Of a stretch of DNA of 64,000 nt, positions 37,101 to 52,100 are shown piece by piece (positions within the stretch are counted from its first letter, which is position 1; every line of letters starts with the position of its first letter). The translations under genes were made by a program, and so were the position numbers. The notes under the pieces were generated by a model, which searched no databases, was not told where the DNA came from, and was given only the letters and a program-made list of their open reading frames with translations. The DNA is from Emydura subglobosa (Eukaryota > Chordata > Testudines > Chelidae): assembly GCA_007922225.1 (NCBI GenBank), contig ML679962.1, positions 30,053,563 through 30,117,562 of the forward strand. The letters are read 5' to 3'.

Positions 37101-40100
37101 AGGAACATTATTCTAAATGTTGCAAAATACAGTGACAAGCCACGACAAAAAAAAAGTGTTTTACAAAAGATGAACTTTGTATTAATTCTTTCAACTTACC
37201 ATTGCAAACCTATGGCCAAAACTTATCCACTCTTTTTCTATAAGAGCTTCAAATCCTCTGATAGTCCTGTAATAGCTGTCCAACATAAGCATGGCTAAAG
37301 AGGTGAGCTGAGCTGTACGATCCCAACCGTCACTGCAGTGTACAACAACTGATGTTTTACCAGATTCAATTTTATCAGCAATTCTTACTGCTCCAGCAAG
37401 AAGCATCTTTTTAAAAAAGAAAATAGCATGTTAAAATGTCACATCAAGCCAATACTTTGTAGTAAAGACCTGTTATTCTATTTGGTCTTAGAATGCTATA
37501 TTTTAAAATTAGATTTCAAACACGATTATGTGACCAAAAATTCCCTAAATTAACATTAGAATCTCTTGAAAATCTGTATCATAATGAAAACATTCAGATA
37601 TACTGTAGACTGTTCAGTAGAAAGATTACATAGAAGACTACAGATAAGATCAATTCTTTTAACAGATTCAATTATCCCACAAACTATTATTTCTCTTTCT
37701 TCCTCAGCACTCAGTTTTCAACCAGTAAGTATTATGGATTGGAGTGCAGCTAATCAAACCAATAACAGGGGCAGCCCAGACAAGAAAAGAGGTGGGCCGG
37801 CTTGTTGATCACTTGCACTGATTTGTTGGTGCATGGAATACACATGATGTTCATATAGGGAACAGGCCTTTATTTCTACTAGTAATAACTCGGTTCAGAA
37901 GTCAGGGTGACAAGACTATTGCAACTCATGTGAACATTACACTAGCTTTCTTCTAATGAAAGTCCTTCTAGTGATTTCCACAGTCATGTTTGATGACTCT
38001 TTGGTTGTTTAACTTGGAGCATTCTCTCCTGCACAAATTTATCTCCACCATGTGACTCCTGATGACACTGACAACTATGTGAGAAGCAACTAGAACTAGG
38101 ACCACTGGGAGGGCTCCAGACTTTGGATTCTGACATCAGCAAAGCCAATTCTGACATCAGTAAAGGCAATGTAATGAGACTTTTGACATCTCCCTCTTCC
38201 CAGGCATGCAAAGACACTCTGGAAGCTGGAAAGCATGCATCCACTGGAGCAACTGTGCGTACACAGGATACAATCTTGTCAGGCTTCTGAGACAAAGCTT
38301 CACAGATTTTGCTCTTTTATGGTTAAACTGAAGGATGCAACTACTGGACATCAACGTTAAAGCTTGTATTAGTAAATGACAGGGCTTGCAACTTGAGCTA
38401 GTTAGTCCCAAAGTTCTCATGTTTATTAAGTCACAGACAATGCATTACTGCATTGAAAAATTATAAATATTACCAAAAGTCATCTTATATTGTCATATCT
38501 TTGAAAACAAAGAGAAATAGACAATCCATGTGATGTAAGTATAGCAATACTCTCTATACTGTCCTAGGTAGATCACTGAGAACGGTACTCATGCCAGCCA
38601 AGCGGTACTGCAGAAAACACAGCTGAGGAAAGAACAGATGCAGGCAACAAATAGAAAATGGGAGAAAAAACAAAAATTAGGTATTAGTTCAGCAACATCT
38701 TGTGGCGTGAGGTGGGGAATTTTGTTCCACTTTGGATATGGTTCATTTGTTAAAAAAAAATGTTAAAAAACTAAAAATTATTTTTTCCATAAAACACTTT
38801 TTTGTTAACATCTCTTTCAGATATTTCTAACTTACCTATCATTGTGGAAGCTAAACACCACAAAGGGCTGGTCTGCATGGAAAACGTGCATCAGCATAGC
38901 TAAATCACCAAGGGGTGTGAAAAATCCACATCTCCTAAGAGACATAGCTATGCCGACCCAACCCCCAGTGTAGACAGGGCTAGGTTGACTGAGGAATTGT
39001 TCAATTGACCTAGCTACTGCCTCTCAAGGAGGTGGATTAACTACAGAGATGGAAGAACTCCTCCTGTTGCTATAGTGAGGCCAGGTCTCCACTACAAACC
39101 ATGTGAAAAATCCAAACCCCTGGAGCAAGGTAGTTATACCAACCTAACTGCTGGTATAGACAACGCTATGTCGAAGGGGGAGCTTCTCCCATTGACATAG
39201 CTACCACCTCTTGCATAGGTTGCTTAACTACAGCAACCAGAGAAGCTCTCCCATTGGCGTAAGAGCATCTTCATTCAAGCGCTCAGTGTCTACACTGAAC
39301 TGCCGCAGCTGTGCCACTGTGGCATTTCACATGTAAACATAACCAAAGTCTTTTAAAGTTAAGATGCAGTTTGAGCTACCAGCACCAAATAAGCTGAAAA
39401 ATTGTAATCATCATCCACAAGCGGTGTTCAGACAGAATTTTATTTTAATAGATCTAAATATTTGTCAGCCGACACCATCATCTTCACCAGTCTGAAAATT
39501 CTCAGGGTGCTATTTTAAATTTAACTATGAAACTGAGATATCAGGGTCCAATCCTGCCACCTTGTTTTAGCAGAGAGCTCACACTAAGTTACTGGGAGAG
39601 AGCAAATTCTTTTTTAAATAGACAGTCCAACTTAAGCCCTAAATTCATAAAGTTTGGATGGAAAAAGGTTTTTGGATTACGAATATTTAGTAGTTTCATA
39701 GGAATGGAAGATTTTAAACTAAAACATGAAAGTTAAGCTCTCCCCCAAAACAGCAAATATTTATTTTACATTTTTGCTCCCTCTGCTGGTTCTTCTGTAG
39801 CAGTTAAACTGAATTATCAGAGCTAAACTGATAATTTTTTGCACAACCCAAAAATGCTTTGCATGAGTCACACTTGATTTTAAGCTGTACAAAGCAAATT
39901 CCACATTATATGCCATTACATCAATATTTATCACCAAAACGGAGGGAAAGCAAGAGATAAATCATCCATTCTAAAGCTTCTTAGAGGTTAATAAAACAAA
40001 TCATAAAATTAAACGTGCTATTGACTGACTTACTTTACTGCACTGTAAATAATAAACCCAGAAAGTAATCCATAGGGTAATAAGGGCCAATCCCCTACCC

Positions 40101-43100
40101 ATTTCAGGCCCACTGAAATATGCATGTTCACAAATGCTTCATTAATTGGGTAGAAGGATGATGAGGGCTACATGTTTAAAAATGAGGTCCCTCTGGTAGT
40201 TGTCCGAGTGGAATTTGAATTTCCCATGGCATTTTTTCAAAAACCAGAGATAATGCTGGTATCCTGGCCAATATTCACTCTCTCAAGAAAACTAAGTGTT
40301 GTCCAGAGCTGAATGTGATCCTGCACTACCAGAATTTAACTCATTACATCCTAATACCTACAGTATGAAATACATAATATGTAAGATGGCATAAATTTAT
40401 ATTCTATCTAATCGGAAATATTGTTTCTAAATAAAACTTGTAAACACAGTTACTTTTTAAGATTATCCTGACCAAAGACATGATAAACAAAGACGAAGGA
40501 TTTCTAGTGCAGTCTATTGAAATTCAAGTGAATACATTGCTTTAAAAAGCAAAAAGCATGCAATGTCTTTAACATCTATTGTGTCTTACCCTTATGTATT
40601 CCAACCAGTGTGTTGAATCCACATTGGACAACCACCGTGCCTCATCAATCATAGGATAAACTATTTCTTTCAGCTTCCGCAATGATTCTCTCATCACATG
40701 TATGTTATGTATTTCCAAAAAGACCAGTTCAGCATTTGGATAGGCACTTTCACTTTCATATCCTCCACCTTTCGCCTGTCATTTAAAATTTTACAGAGTA
40801 CAGGAGTTTATGATAAGGTTCTGGGGGTTATTTTTGCTTTCTAGAGATTTTTAGAGGCGGTTATTTTAGAAAATATGAAAACACATTTTAAGAAAAATAA
40901 AAACTGATATTTAACTACTTCTGGGAGTGGATGTCAGGCGATGGATCACTGGATGATTGCCTGTTCTGTTCATTCCCTCTGATGCATTTGGCATTGGCCA
41001 CTGTTGGAAGATAGGATACTGGGCTAGATGGACCACTGGTCTAACCAAGTATGACCATTCTTACCTCTTGAATGAACCTTAACTAATTTTTGAATGATAC
41101 ATTCATGTTACATCTTCAAAATCTATCCTTTTTCTCCATCCTTATTGCCAAAACCCTCATTCACACGTTGGTGTTCTTCCATCTAGAATGATTATTGCAA
41201 CCAATTTTTTCTGGCCTACCTGAATCCTACTTTTTACCTTTGCTGAACCATCCAAAATGTTGCGGCCAAACTCATCTTCCTTTCCCACTACTACAACCAT
41301 TCCACCCCCTACAAGTCCACATCTCTGGTTTCAAATCCCATCCTACATCAAGCAGGAACTTCTTATCCTCCCCTCAAGGAACTCTTCAGTTCCACTCCAT
41401 TTACATCTCACCTCATGAATGGTGGAAATTTCTCAGGATCAGCTGCTCTCACAAAATTTAGTACGGTCACCTGAAATCTCATGAGAACAGCTTTTCTGAC
41501 AAGATTTCAGCAGCATCCAAACTGGAACCAAAAAGTTGGCCTCTTCTGATTCTGGATGTGAATCAGAAGCAAGACTGCCCGCCTATCACATCCACCAAGA
41601 CCACAACATTGTCAGCAGGGACAGAGTAAGTAAAAGTCCCCAAGGGCAAGACTACTGAGGGCTGTGGGAAAGGCACAACTGGTAACGAAGCTTAGGCTAG
41701 GGAATACTCTACTGGAGATCAGAAGGTGTTCAAGTCTGACTACCATCAGAGCCCAGCACAAAACCCAACTTTTTGCAACAAACTATTAAATAACCAATGA
41801 TGAGAAAATGATTTTATTAAAAAGGTGAGAGCAAGCAAAGAGGTTACTTTGGACTAAGTACACTATTTCAGTGCACAATTCCTTCAGTAACTGGTGCTGT
41901 ATACATAAGAAATAGATATGGGGACTCCGTTTAGGCTTTTTCCCATTCTTTCCACGCACAATCATTACTAGCACATCTCTATTTCCTACAGCTTTCTTCT
42001 ACTTGCAAAACTGGCTAAAACTTGGACCTCAAACTGTAATAGACTCAATTGGTCCATGTCAAAAGCCATTACAGTATTTCCACAACTGGTCACTATCGCG
42101 ACAGATGGATGCTCTTACAGTACAGGATGAAGAGCTAGGAACTGACACATTCTGGCAATGGTTGTGGCTACAAGCAAGTCAGTCTCTCTGCCTCAGTCTC
42201 CATCTAACTTTTAAACTGGGGAGAGCAATCACTCAAGAATTAGTTAATGCTGATAGAATGATTTGATACTATCAAAATATTTCCACAGATAATACTTTAT
42301 TACGACACGTGAACTTTTATAGAAAATATAAAAATAAAGTTTATTTCTCAGTAAATGGGCAAATTAACCTCCATTTTAACAATTATGATAACCTACCTTG
42401 TTTGTATCAGCAACACTGTTTTGTCTGGCATCAAAGACGATAAGCTTGTGCGACTGAGCATTGGCATCCATTATTGTTTGTAAGTATTTTTCATCTTCTT
42501 TGCAACGTTTGTCATTCAGGCCTACCTGTGGCTGGCTGCAGCGCATTATGGTTGCCTGGCTCTCAGGGTGAATCCAGGATAACACCTGGGTTTAAAAACA
42601 AGTTAGTTTCCGAATAGTGCACCAGCATCAAATTGACATTCCTCAGTGCAACTGGTCAGTCATACTAACCCCGTGGTACAGCTTCCCAGGGAGAGGGAGA
42701 ATGTAAGTTTCAATAAGAATAATTCATACCATATACATTCAAAAGTGGGATGATGAGAAAATAGCAGATTAATACCATACTGTAAAAGACGTGGCATCAC
42801 TTTTCCCAAATTTGATCAGCATGAAACATGAAGTAGATTTAAACAAGTATGACTTCATTCTCTGTAGCATTCAAAAACAGACAAATTTTACTTTCTACAT
42901 ACTTCCTATGGGCTTAAGTACAGGAAGAGGGTACTTTACTTCTGGTAGGGAGAAAGGAAAACTACTTCCGCAAGAAGATCTATGCAATCAAGCACAGACA
43001 CATCTTGTTCCTTCCTGCCCCAAGCAGGAACTACTGCAAGATGACTCATACCTTATGTACCTCACTTTCTTTCCCCTTCCTGAGTTGCCATTTCCTCTCT

Positions 43101-46100
43101 AAGTTTACCTTCCCCATATATAATATGGCTGTATTTACATCTCTCCATATGAGCATCTGAGTAGGACAGTCTCTTCCAGATACACACTGCCATTCTCAAG
43201 AAGCCCACTATGTGGTGTTCGAGTGATACAACACACCTTCCATCCCATCACAAACGTCACTCATCATCAGAGAAACGGGAGCACAACCTGACACTTTCAG
43301 GTCCCCACTGGTGTCGGACACTGTCTTTGAACTCAAGTTTATTACACAGCAGTTAGCGACCGGGCAATTACATTCACCCTGGAATAACTGTCTTTTTTTT
43401 TTTTTTTTTTTAATTTCCTCTAGCTCCAAATCTGGTAAATGTCTTTCTTTACATTTTATATGATCTCCCTTGCAGAAGAGAGCTGGATAGCTCAGAAGCC
43501 TTTAAAAACCCTACAAGCATTTCGGATCATCTCTTATAAGATGCATTACAAATACATTTTTTCTTCTTCAGGAAGCTACATTACCAATACAGAGAGAATT
43601 CATAATGAACTCTAGAAGCCTTACTTACTGGAATTCTGCCTTTTGCTCTAAATGCTGCCACTTTTAAGAGATCATCATCCTTCACGCTGGTTGGCACAAC
43701 AAGGATAGCAGGATATGTATCACACAGTTCATAGGTGCTGTTAATTTTGGATATTTTCCAACTCTCATTGGGCAAACCCTGAGCAGGGGCAAAACATGCA
43801 TCCAATTTTTAAAAAGTTAGATCTTTACATGTCAGTGTTGTATAGTGACTCCAAAAAAAAAAAAAAAAAAAAAATGATCCATTACGTATTTTTAAAGAAA
43901 ACTGTACCCACATTGTTCTGCACAGTGCTTCAAAGGTTATGAGAGAAGCAGCATTTTTCAATATTTTGGTTAAAGATATGGGGTAGTATGAAACCCTAAA
44001 GCCTATAGATAATTTAAAAATCAACAGTCATTTGGATGAGTTTGCACTAAAAAAAAATATTTTAAAAAATGGGCCTTACATTGAAATACAAAGAAATGAT
44101 TTTATACTAAGAAGTTGATGAATTAAGGAGATCAAACTAAAATGACTCCTTTGTGTAACTGTTGTTCATACTTGTTTTTAAATGAGCAAACAAACATTTT
44201 TCAGAACTGGGTGCTTAAAATTAAGACTCCAAATATGGATTTAGGACCCTATATAAACGCAGAGAGACTTGCTCAAGTAATCTTGACTTGATTTCAGTCG
44301 GATTTGTGGGTGCCTACCACTACTGAAAATCAGGTGACTTGCATTTAGATATATAAATATGGATTTAAAAGAGTAAGTTTAGGTACTCAGGTTTGCAAAT
44401 TGTCTGTGAACGTTTCTAAAAATGTTAAATTAGGTTCAGAAGACTATCAAAATAAAATAAAAAAGTGTATAACCTACCTGCCGCTTATATTCTGCCACTG
44501 GATCATAAACTTTCCATCCAATAACAGGAAATTTTTCTTTATAGGTGAATGCAAAAAGCGGCTGAAAGCAACAACATAAAAACAAATTGTTATGTAGTAT
44601 TTAGCCATTTAATAAACTAGAAAGGCTGTAAATATAGTGAGCTCTGAAAATGAAAGCCACAAATGCTGATGCAAGTAGTTTTCAAAAGACAAAAATCTTA
44701 TATCCAACATTTGTTTTACAGTAATGCCATGAGGCCCCAGTCCAGACTGGGCTTCATTGTGCTAGGTATTGTTCAAACACAAAAGAAGAGACAGTCCCTT
44801 CCCCAAAGAGATTGCTATCTAAATTGACAAGAGACACAAAGGAAAAAGAGGTAAAAATGACTTGCCCATGGTCACATGGGTCAACAGCAGAGCCAGGAAT
44901 AGAATTCAAGTCCCCCGACTCTCAGTCCAGTACCCTACCCACTGGATTACACTGAAATTGTATACTATATCTAAAGTTTAAAAGGAAACTTGTGCCTAGT
45001 TGTTGTTGAGTTTTCTGGAAGGTGAATTCAGAAAAGCACTTTGGTCTGGATGCCTAAGAGGAGTTAAGTTCCAGAGGGGTGGCTGTGTTAGTCTGTATAC
45101 AGCAAACAAACGAGAGTCCTGTAGCACTTTAAAGACGAACACATTTCTGCAGGCATAAGCTTTCGTGGGCTGCAACCCATATCAGCTTGCATCTGACCAA
45201 GTAGGCTGCAGCCCTCGAAAGCTTATGCCTGCAGAAATTTGTTCGTCTTTAAAGTGCAACAGGACTCTCGTTGTTTTTGTGTTTTTTTTTTTTTAAGAGG
45301 AGTTAGGCACTGTGACGCTAAGCATCATAGCACCAAACTTTTGGGCCCCTAAACATCACTGCAATTAACAAAGCCTGAGTTAGGCAACCAGGCTCCTTAT
45401 AGAACGAATGAATGTATGTCTGCAATGAAAGACCTGCAGCATGACTGCGGCTGACCCATGTCAGCTGACTTGGGTTCAAGAGGCTTTGGCTGTGGAGCTG
45501 AAATTGCAGTGTAGACATTCAGGCTTGGCCTGGAGCCCAGTAAAGAGGGTGAATCTCAGACCTTGGGCTCCAGCCAGTGTCTACACTGACATTTTTAGCC
45601 CCACAGCCCAAGCCTTGTGACTCCGAGTCAATTGCCCAGGCTCAGAGACTTTGTGCCATGGGTTTTTTATTGCAGTGTAGATGTACCTTTAGGTTGCAAT
45701 TCACAAAAGCCAGCATGCTAGGCAGGCAGCTACCTAAGCTAGTCAATGGAAGAAGCCAACCAGAGAGGCGTGTGTTCCTCTCACAGAGATATGCGCCTAA
45801 GTCCAGGCTGCAGGGAAGCACCTATCTCTGCTAGCAAGTCACAGCCAGGAGCTCTCGTCAAAGTTTGCAAGAAGCCCTGAGGGTTGGGGACAATTGGGCT
45901 ATGGAGTATTTTGATGTGGCGCTCCATCAGTCACTCCCATTGAATCTGTTCCACTCTGGATAAATAATTAAAGAGTCATTGGAGCAGAGAGTCTGGGTCT
46001 CCCACCTCCTGGGTGAGTGCTCTAATGACCTGGCTATGGAGTAATTCTCAAGCTTGTGCATGCTTGCTCTCTCTGGCCCAAATGACTGACTGTTTATTCA

Positions 46101-49100
46101 GAGCTCAACAGCTTCAACAGGAGAGACTGAGAATAACCCATAGCCCAACAGTTAGAGCACTGACCTGAGGTGGCGGCAGATCCCTGTTCAAATCCCTTTT
46201 CCCACTCAGACAGAGGGGAGGACTTGAACCGAGGATCTCCCACATCCCAGGTAAGTACTTTAACCACTGGGCTAAAAGTTCTGAGGGAGTTCCTCTTTGC
46301 CCCACACCCCAGCTGTTTTGTCTGAATTCACCTCAGGAGCCCGATGAGGTAGGCATGCACAGAGGGTACCTACTGGATCAGGTCTCACATATGACTCAGA
46401 TGGCCAAACAGCTATCTTCTCAGGTTTGTGAACGTCTGGGGCTTAGGAGACAAATAAGCCTCTTGCTGTCCAGAGGGAGGCAGCAGTACGTATGCCCAGA
46501 AGCAGAAAAATAGGCGCCTAGGGACTGAATGAGTTTAGGCACCTACAGGGTGCAGTGAGAGTTTTGTGCATCACAATGGTCCCAAAACTGGGACTTAGGA
46601 ACCTAACTCCTTTATCCTTCATTCTGGAATTCCCTAATTATCTATCACACACAAACCCAACAAACCCTGACCTCCATCAGCACTAATAGGCACAACCAAC
46701 AATGTCAGGGCTATTTGGAAAAAACCTAACAACCTACCACAAACCTCTTTGGAAAAAAAAGTTGCCTTCTTCTATATAAAATGGAGGGCCCTATCCTGAA
46801 ACCAATAAAGACACCATTTTCACTGAGCGTAGCACCTGGCTCTGCATTTTGTAAATTACTGAAATAAAGAAGTCAAGCCAGAGTAATCTGAATGTACCAT
46901 GATATCGAGAATCAACAGTTTAATATATTTGCTTTTTTCCCTACACTTCCAAGAAGGAGAAGACAAATAGATCATAGAAGATTAGGGTCGAAAGGGACCC
47001 AAGAAGGTCATCTATTCCAATCCCAGCTCCAATCTGAGGCAGTCCTCTCCTCAATGTAGTACTTACCAGTCCATTAGAAAGAGGAAATGCCTGCGTTACA
47101 AGGTTTTCAAATATCTCCAATCTGCTCTGTTCTTCCTGTTTATAGGCAAGCCGCAAGTTTCTCATATCCTGTCAGAAAACAGGTCAAACTCTCTTACACT
47201 TTGTTAAATTTAAAAAAAAAAAAATAGAAGCAGTTACAACCAAAACTGAAACCAAGCACTGGCTACTGACATTAAGACAAGTCACACTTTCTAAACCTCG
47301 TAGTCATTTACAAAATTCTGTTCTAAAATGAGATAATTGGGAGTATCAGGAAGGCCTCAGTATGCCGCTGAAGCACACATTATACCCTATAATTCACCCA
47401 AGGGGTGAAATGCAGAAGTGTTTAACAGTGCCCAGCAACATAACAGTTCACAATAAGAAATGAAATGCAACTTAGATATGGAGAATGTAATTATTCATGA
47501 AGGAATCTGGCCAGGAAGCTTGGGGTTAACACACACAGCCTAATGAAAAGTGATCAGGGCTCTGCTCAATCTGACTGAAAATTAGAGCTCTAGCAGGACA
47601 ATACCCCCAAATAGAACTGGGTGAAATTTTCCACGCAAAAATTTTATTTTCCAAAAAAAAAAAAAATGAAGTTGAAGTCAACCCAAAACTGTATGAATTT
47701 TACAGTGATCTACCAAATACTTTTAGCCAAAAAGAGTTTTTTTCAGGATTTAGGTATCATTCATAAAACAGCTGGAAGAGGTGGTGGTGGTGTACGGGGG
47801 GGAAAGTCTAGTCTGAATCTCTCCTCCTCTTCTATTGCGTATAAATAATTATTGGAGCTGGGAATTGAACCTGGGTCTTCCAAATCCTAGACAAGTACCA
47901 TAACTACCGTGCTATGGTGCCATTCTCACTCTCTCGCTCTGGCCAAATGATGATTCATTGTCACTCTTACTGGCAATTCATAACAACAATGAATCGTCAT
48001 TTGGCCAGAGAACGAGAGGGAGAATAACTCTATAGCCTGGTAGTTAAGGCACTAACATAAGATGTGGAAGATCCATGTTCAAGTTCCAGCTTCAATGGCT
48101 AGTCATGTACATGCACAGGAATGGCTTCAACAGAAGACACTGAGAAAGACCCAGTCCAGAATTTCCCATAGTCCAGTGGCCAGGACACATTCCTGCAATG
48201 TGGGAGACCCAACTTCAAATCCCTTCTCCTGCTCAGGCAGAGAAGGAAACTAAACCCATGACTCCAACATCCCAGGTAAATACCTTAACCACTGGGCTAA
48301 AAGTTATAAGACCACCACCTCCTCCGGCCATTTTGTGAACCTAGACTTTTGCAAAATCCTCTCTCCCCCCATAATGGTGGTGTGGTAGTTATTTGTTTTT
48401 AAACAAGTTATGAATCCAGTTCAACCTGAATGAATTTCTTTTGGACCTGTCAGCAAACTAACAAGTTAGTTTTTTGCCCAGCTCTACTCCCTAGTGCCCC
48501 AGCATAGCATTAGACCAATACTGAGAGGAATAAATGCCACTTACTAAGTCAGTAACTATACTTTCTATATAACCTAGACATTTCTTGCAGGTTTCTCATC
48601 CAACCAAACCCAGCATGCTTATGGGATCAGATAGGACAATAACACAAGTATTGTGGTTGCAGGTTCCCCTCGAGACAAAAATGAAATTAATGCACTTAAG
48701 CATCCTTAAGATAAGGATCCACTACATTTGCTAGGAATTAATTCTGTACCTTGCAAACAATTTCTATGCCACAAGAGTTGTCTCCATGGCTCTGCACACC
48801 AATCTTTTCAACTCGACTTATTACTCCAAGGGGAACATCAAGAACAAAATGTGGATCCTGGAATTTGGATTAAAAAAAAGATGAAAACATTTTAATTACA
48901 ATGGGAACTATATGTAATCTAGTACAATTCATGTCAAATCGTGTGTTCTACTAGCCTTTTATAGTTCCTTTTGAACTGACTGCTGTGGAACTTTACATTT
49001 AACTTAAACTAAATTTGTCATCTTCTGAAAACATACTTTAGCAAGAAGAGATTCTAGCTGGAAGAAATATGCACAGAAATCTTAAAGTCTCACCCTCTCA

Positions 49101-52100
49101 ACATTTTTGAAATACATTTTGAAGTCCGTCACTGTCAGGGTACCACTAACTGCTCCCATAAATGGACAGATATACATGACATCTTTAGCTGGAAAAAGAC
49201 AAATGAAAGCTTCATTTTGTTATCGTAGATATTTGTGGTACAAGAAGCTATTTATAGAAAAACAAACATTTTATACATGAAACCTCCTACAGTTTCAACT
49301 AACCAGAGATCTTTGATACTTACGTTTCATGTGAAATTATTTCAAAGCCACAACAATTGACCCTTCAAATTTTGATTTGAAAGAAAAAGTCCTCTGCATT
49401 TTTAAAAAGGTACCTTACAAAGAGAACGATCAAATTCCTTGGTCCTAAGCAAGATGTGACATCACCATTCTCTTAGGCTGGCTTATGGTGAGGATTTAGT
49501 ACATCAAGCATTGTTTCTTATTGGAGCCATATCATACAGAATGTTTTTGTGGAGAGTTCAAGAAATGGTGCACAAATATTTGATGCAACATGAAAGGCCT
49601 TTTGCCTTTCTAAAATTGCCAGTTTGTTGTGTCTTACATTTAAGAAAACCAGAGTGGCTTGGAATAATAGCCATTTATCCTGTAAACCCATCCATGTGAG
49701 AGTTCTGTCCACACTTTACCTACTTCAAATCGGAATTCGAGGAGTCCCAAAGTCTTCATTTTGCAAAAACACTAGGTTGTCCCATATTTATCTCCCTTTT
49801 TCTGATAATCACAACAACAGTGAACAGAATTCTTTGGTCTTGTTGCAGCTTACATTAGTCAGATGGGAAGGCTCATGTGGCAAACAAGAGTCATCCTAAA
49901 ACTAAAGCTCAAGTGAGTTGCTCAAGTAATGTGTCTGGGCAAAGATTACTTCCAAATCTGGGTTTTGCATATTATAATTCACAGCCTACCTTTTTTAAAA
50001 TAATTTCTACGTTTCAGTAGAATAAACAGTGACCGCTTAGTAACCTGGTTTCACATAACTGCACCACTTGCATTAAAGAAATAAAATACCCCAAGTTCAA
50101 ACTATTTTACTTCACAAAAACTAACCCTAAGGCCTTCTGTTTTGCATATACTTAAACAGAGTAGGTTTATATACAGTTATCCGATTTCCGGAGGTAATTA
50201 CAGGTTGTAGACATGCAAAAAAGGGGAGCAGTTTAAAAAATCTGGCATTAAGAATGTATCCAATTAGAGACCTTGATAGAAGAATGAGCTGCTGTGTGTC
50301 TTTTGCCTCTACAGACTGGGTTACAATCTCCATTTTTTTCGTGGTCTCTAGAAAACATTTACTCACATACTAATTCCACCACACAACTTTCCATAGCAGG
50401 TCGTTTTGACTGAAAAAGATCTAATTAAAATGGGACGGTAAGCACAACATTTTCTTTCCTGGCAAAATCCTGAAATGCTTGAAACTAGAGAATGAATTTA
50501 TGACCTATGGGCAAATTTTGAGCAGATGCACCATTCCCCCCCCCCCCCCCTTTACCCCTCCAACCTTGCTAACTTGTCTATGTTGATCAGATGCTTGTTG
50601 AAATAAAATACCACACAGATCAATTTGCACTGAACTGATTTACTTCCAGACTGGCATTTGGGTTTGAATGACTAAGAAAATTTTATAATTCAAGGTGGAA
50701 ATTATAAAATATAAGAACAAAACCCACAAGGAAACCATTTGATTTTATCTTTATTCAGAAAGTAATGATTTAGCTTCACTACACATACCAATCGCTTTGA
50801 TTGATTCTCCAGGAAAAAGTGGTGCCTCTTCCAACTGTGCCAGCTTGTTTCCATCCCTCAGTACCTGGCAGAAATCCAAAGCCATGAGTAAATCTCACAT
50901 TCCATCTGCACACCATCGATACATTTTCTTGCAAAGTGCTTTTGCTAAGAGGTTATGGGAGCATGAGAATGTGTATCCTTTTTCCAAAGCACAACTGTGT
51001 TAAACAATGCTGCATTAGAAAACAGGACTTGATATTGTAGCTAACAAAGTATTATGCAGACATTTGAATATTAGTAACAAAGCACTTACACAATGATTAG
51101 TTTAATATGCTAGCTACATATATAGCGCACAAAAAAGTGAGCAATACCATCAGCCCAAAATTAGGTAAAAAAAATTAGGCTTAATCTTTCACAGAGAAAG
51201 TTTGTGTTTTTAGGTTATCATCTATTCAAGAATGTTTTAAAGTGTTTATATAAAAGCATTTATATTCTTTATTTCTTAACACATTAAATTTTAGATATTT
51301 TAATATCAAAGAGAATTATATGAAAGAAGTTTAATGTATTTAACATTAAAAAGATCAAACCACATTATTATGTCAAAAAAATTCACAGTCAGAAACATTC
51401 TACCATATCCTACTTGACAATTTACCATTGTTGTAAGTATTACTTAATCAGACAGAGGTGTTTTATAGAGATGAGAGAACCAAAAATTCGGATTATAGTT
51501 TGATGTCACATTGTTTTCTAAAGCGTTTCAATAACTGGTCAACCTAAATTAAGCGCCTGATTTTAAAGCTAATACTCAGGTGAGTGGCTTCGTCCTTAAA
51601 TGCTGCAACCAAGGGCCTTTAGTTTTCTGCTGATGTTTGCAATGTTCTGAAGAAGATTTTAGTGGAGAACCTAAGGGTTTACAAGATTTTTAATCACCAC
51701 ATAAGGAACTGATAACACTCAGGATGTTTTGGTGAGAGTTTAAAATTTCCATTTTAAGTGTTTGGTGTAAAAGTTAAAATATTTTACATTAGAATGGTAT
51801 AAACAGTGGCTTAGTGTCACAGAATATAAAAACATACATCAATACTCATCACTTGTAACATATTTCTGACTTGCAGGGAAGGAAATAAGATTATCAGGGG
51901 TTTTCTTTCTTTCTTTAAACACAGACCTTTCGCACAAATTGTTTTCTAAGCATAAATTTATATAGGTTTTTTGTTTCTATCTTCTCTGAACCTAGCAGAG
52001 TTTGGCATCTAAAGCTCTACCACAGAACAAGGTGTAGCCTGGAAGTCAATGGAACTACTCATGTGCTTGAAGGTGCTAGATTGAGGCCCAAGCACAGTGT

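Larger units (their letters stand above)
40776..42396 (-). other. MTMR1: MTMR1 intron (1.6 kb) with CR1 and L2 pieces
   Basis: It holds a CR1 3' fragment (40905-41075) and an L2-like LINE fragment (41100-41480). The rest is unremarkable. Confidence 0.7.
44562..47066 (-). other. MTMR1: MTMR1 intron (2.5 kb), nested repeats
   Basis: Almost entirely repeats: an L2/MIR relic (44735-44955), a palindromic repeat block (about 45040-46615) with a foldback insertion and a second 'GTCTACACT' element inside, then a CR1 tail (46962-47030) next to exon 6. Confidence 0.7.

Noticed and set aside
45990..48300. tRNA-like segments with B-box-like words
   Set aside because: They are repeated, mirrored and decayed, and lack a foldable cloverleaf; they are SINE-type parts of larger repeats.
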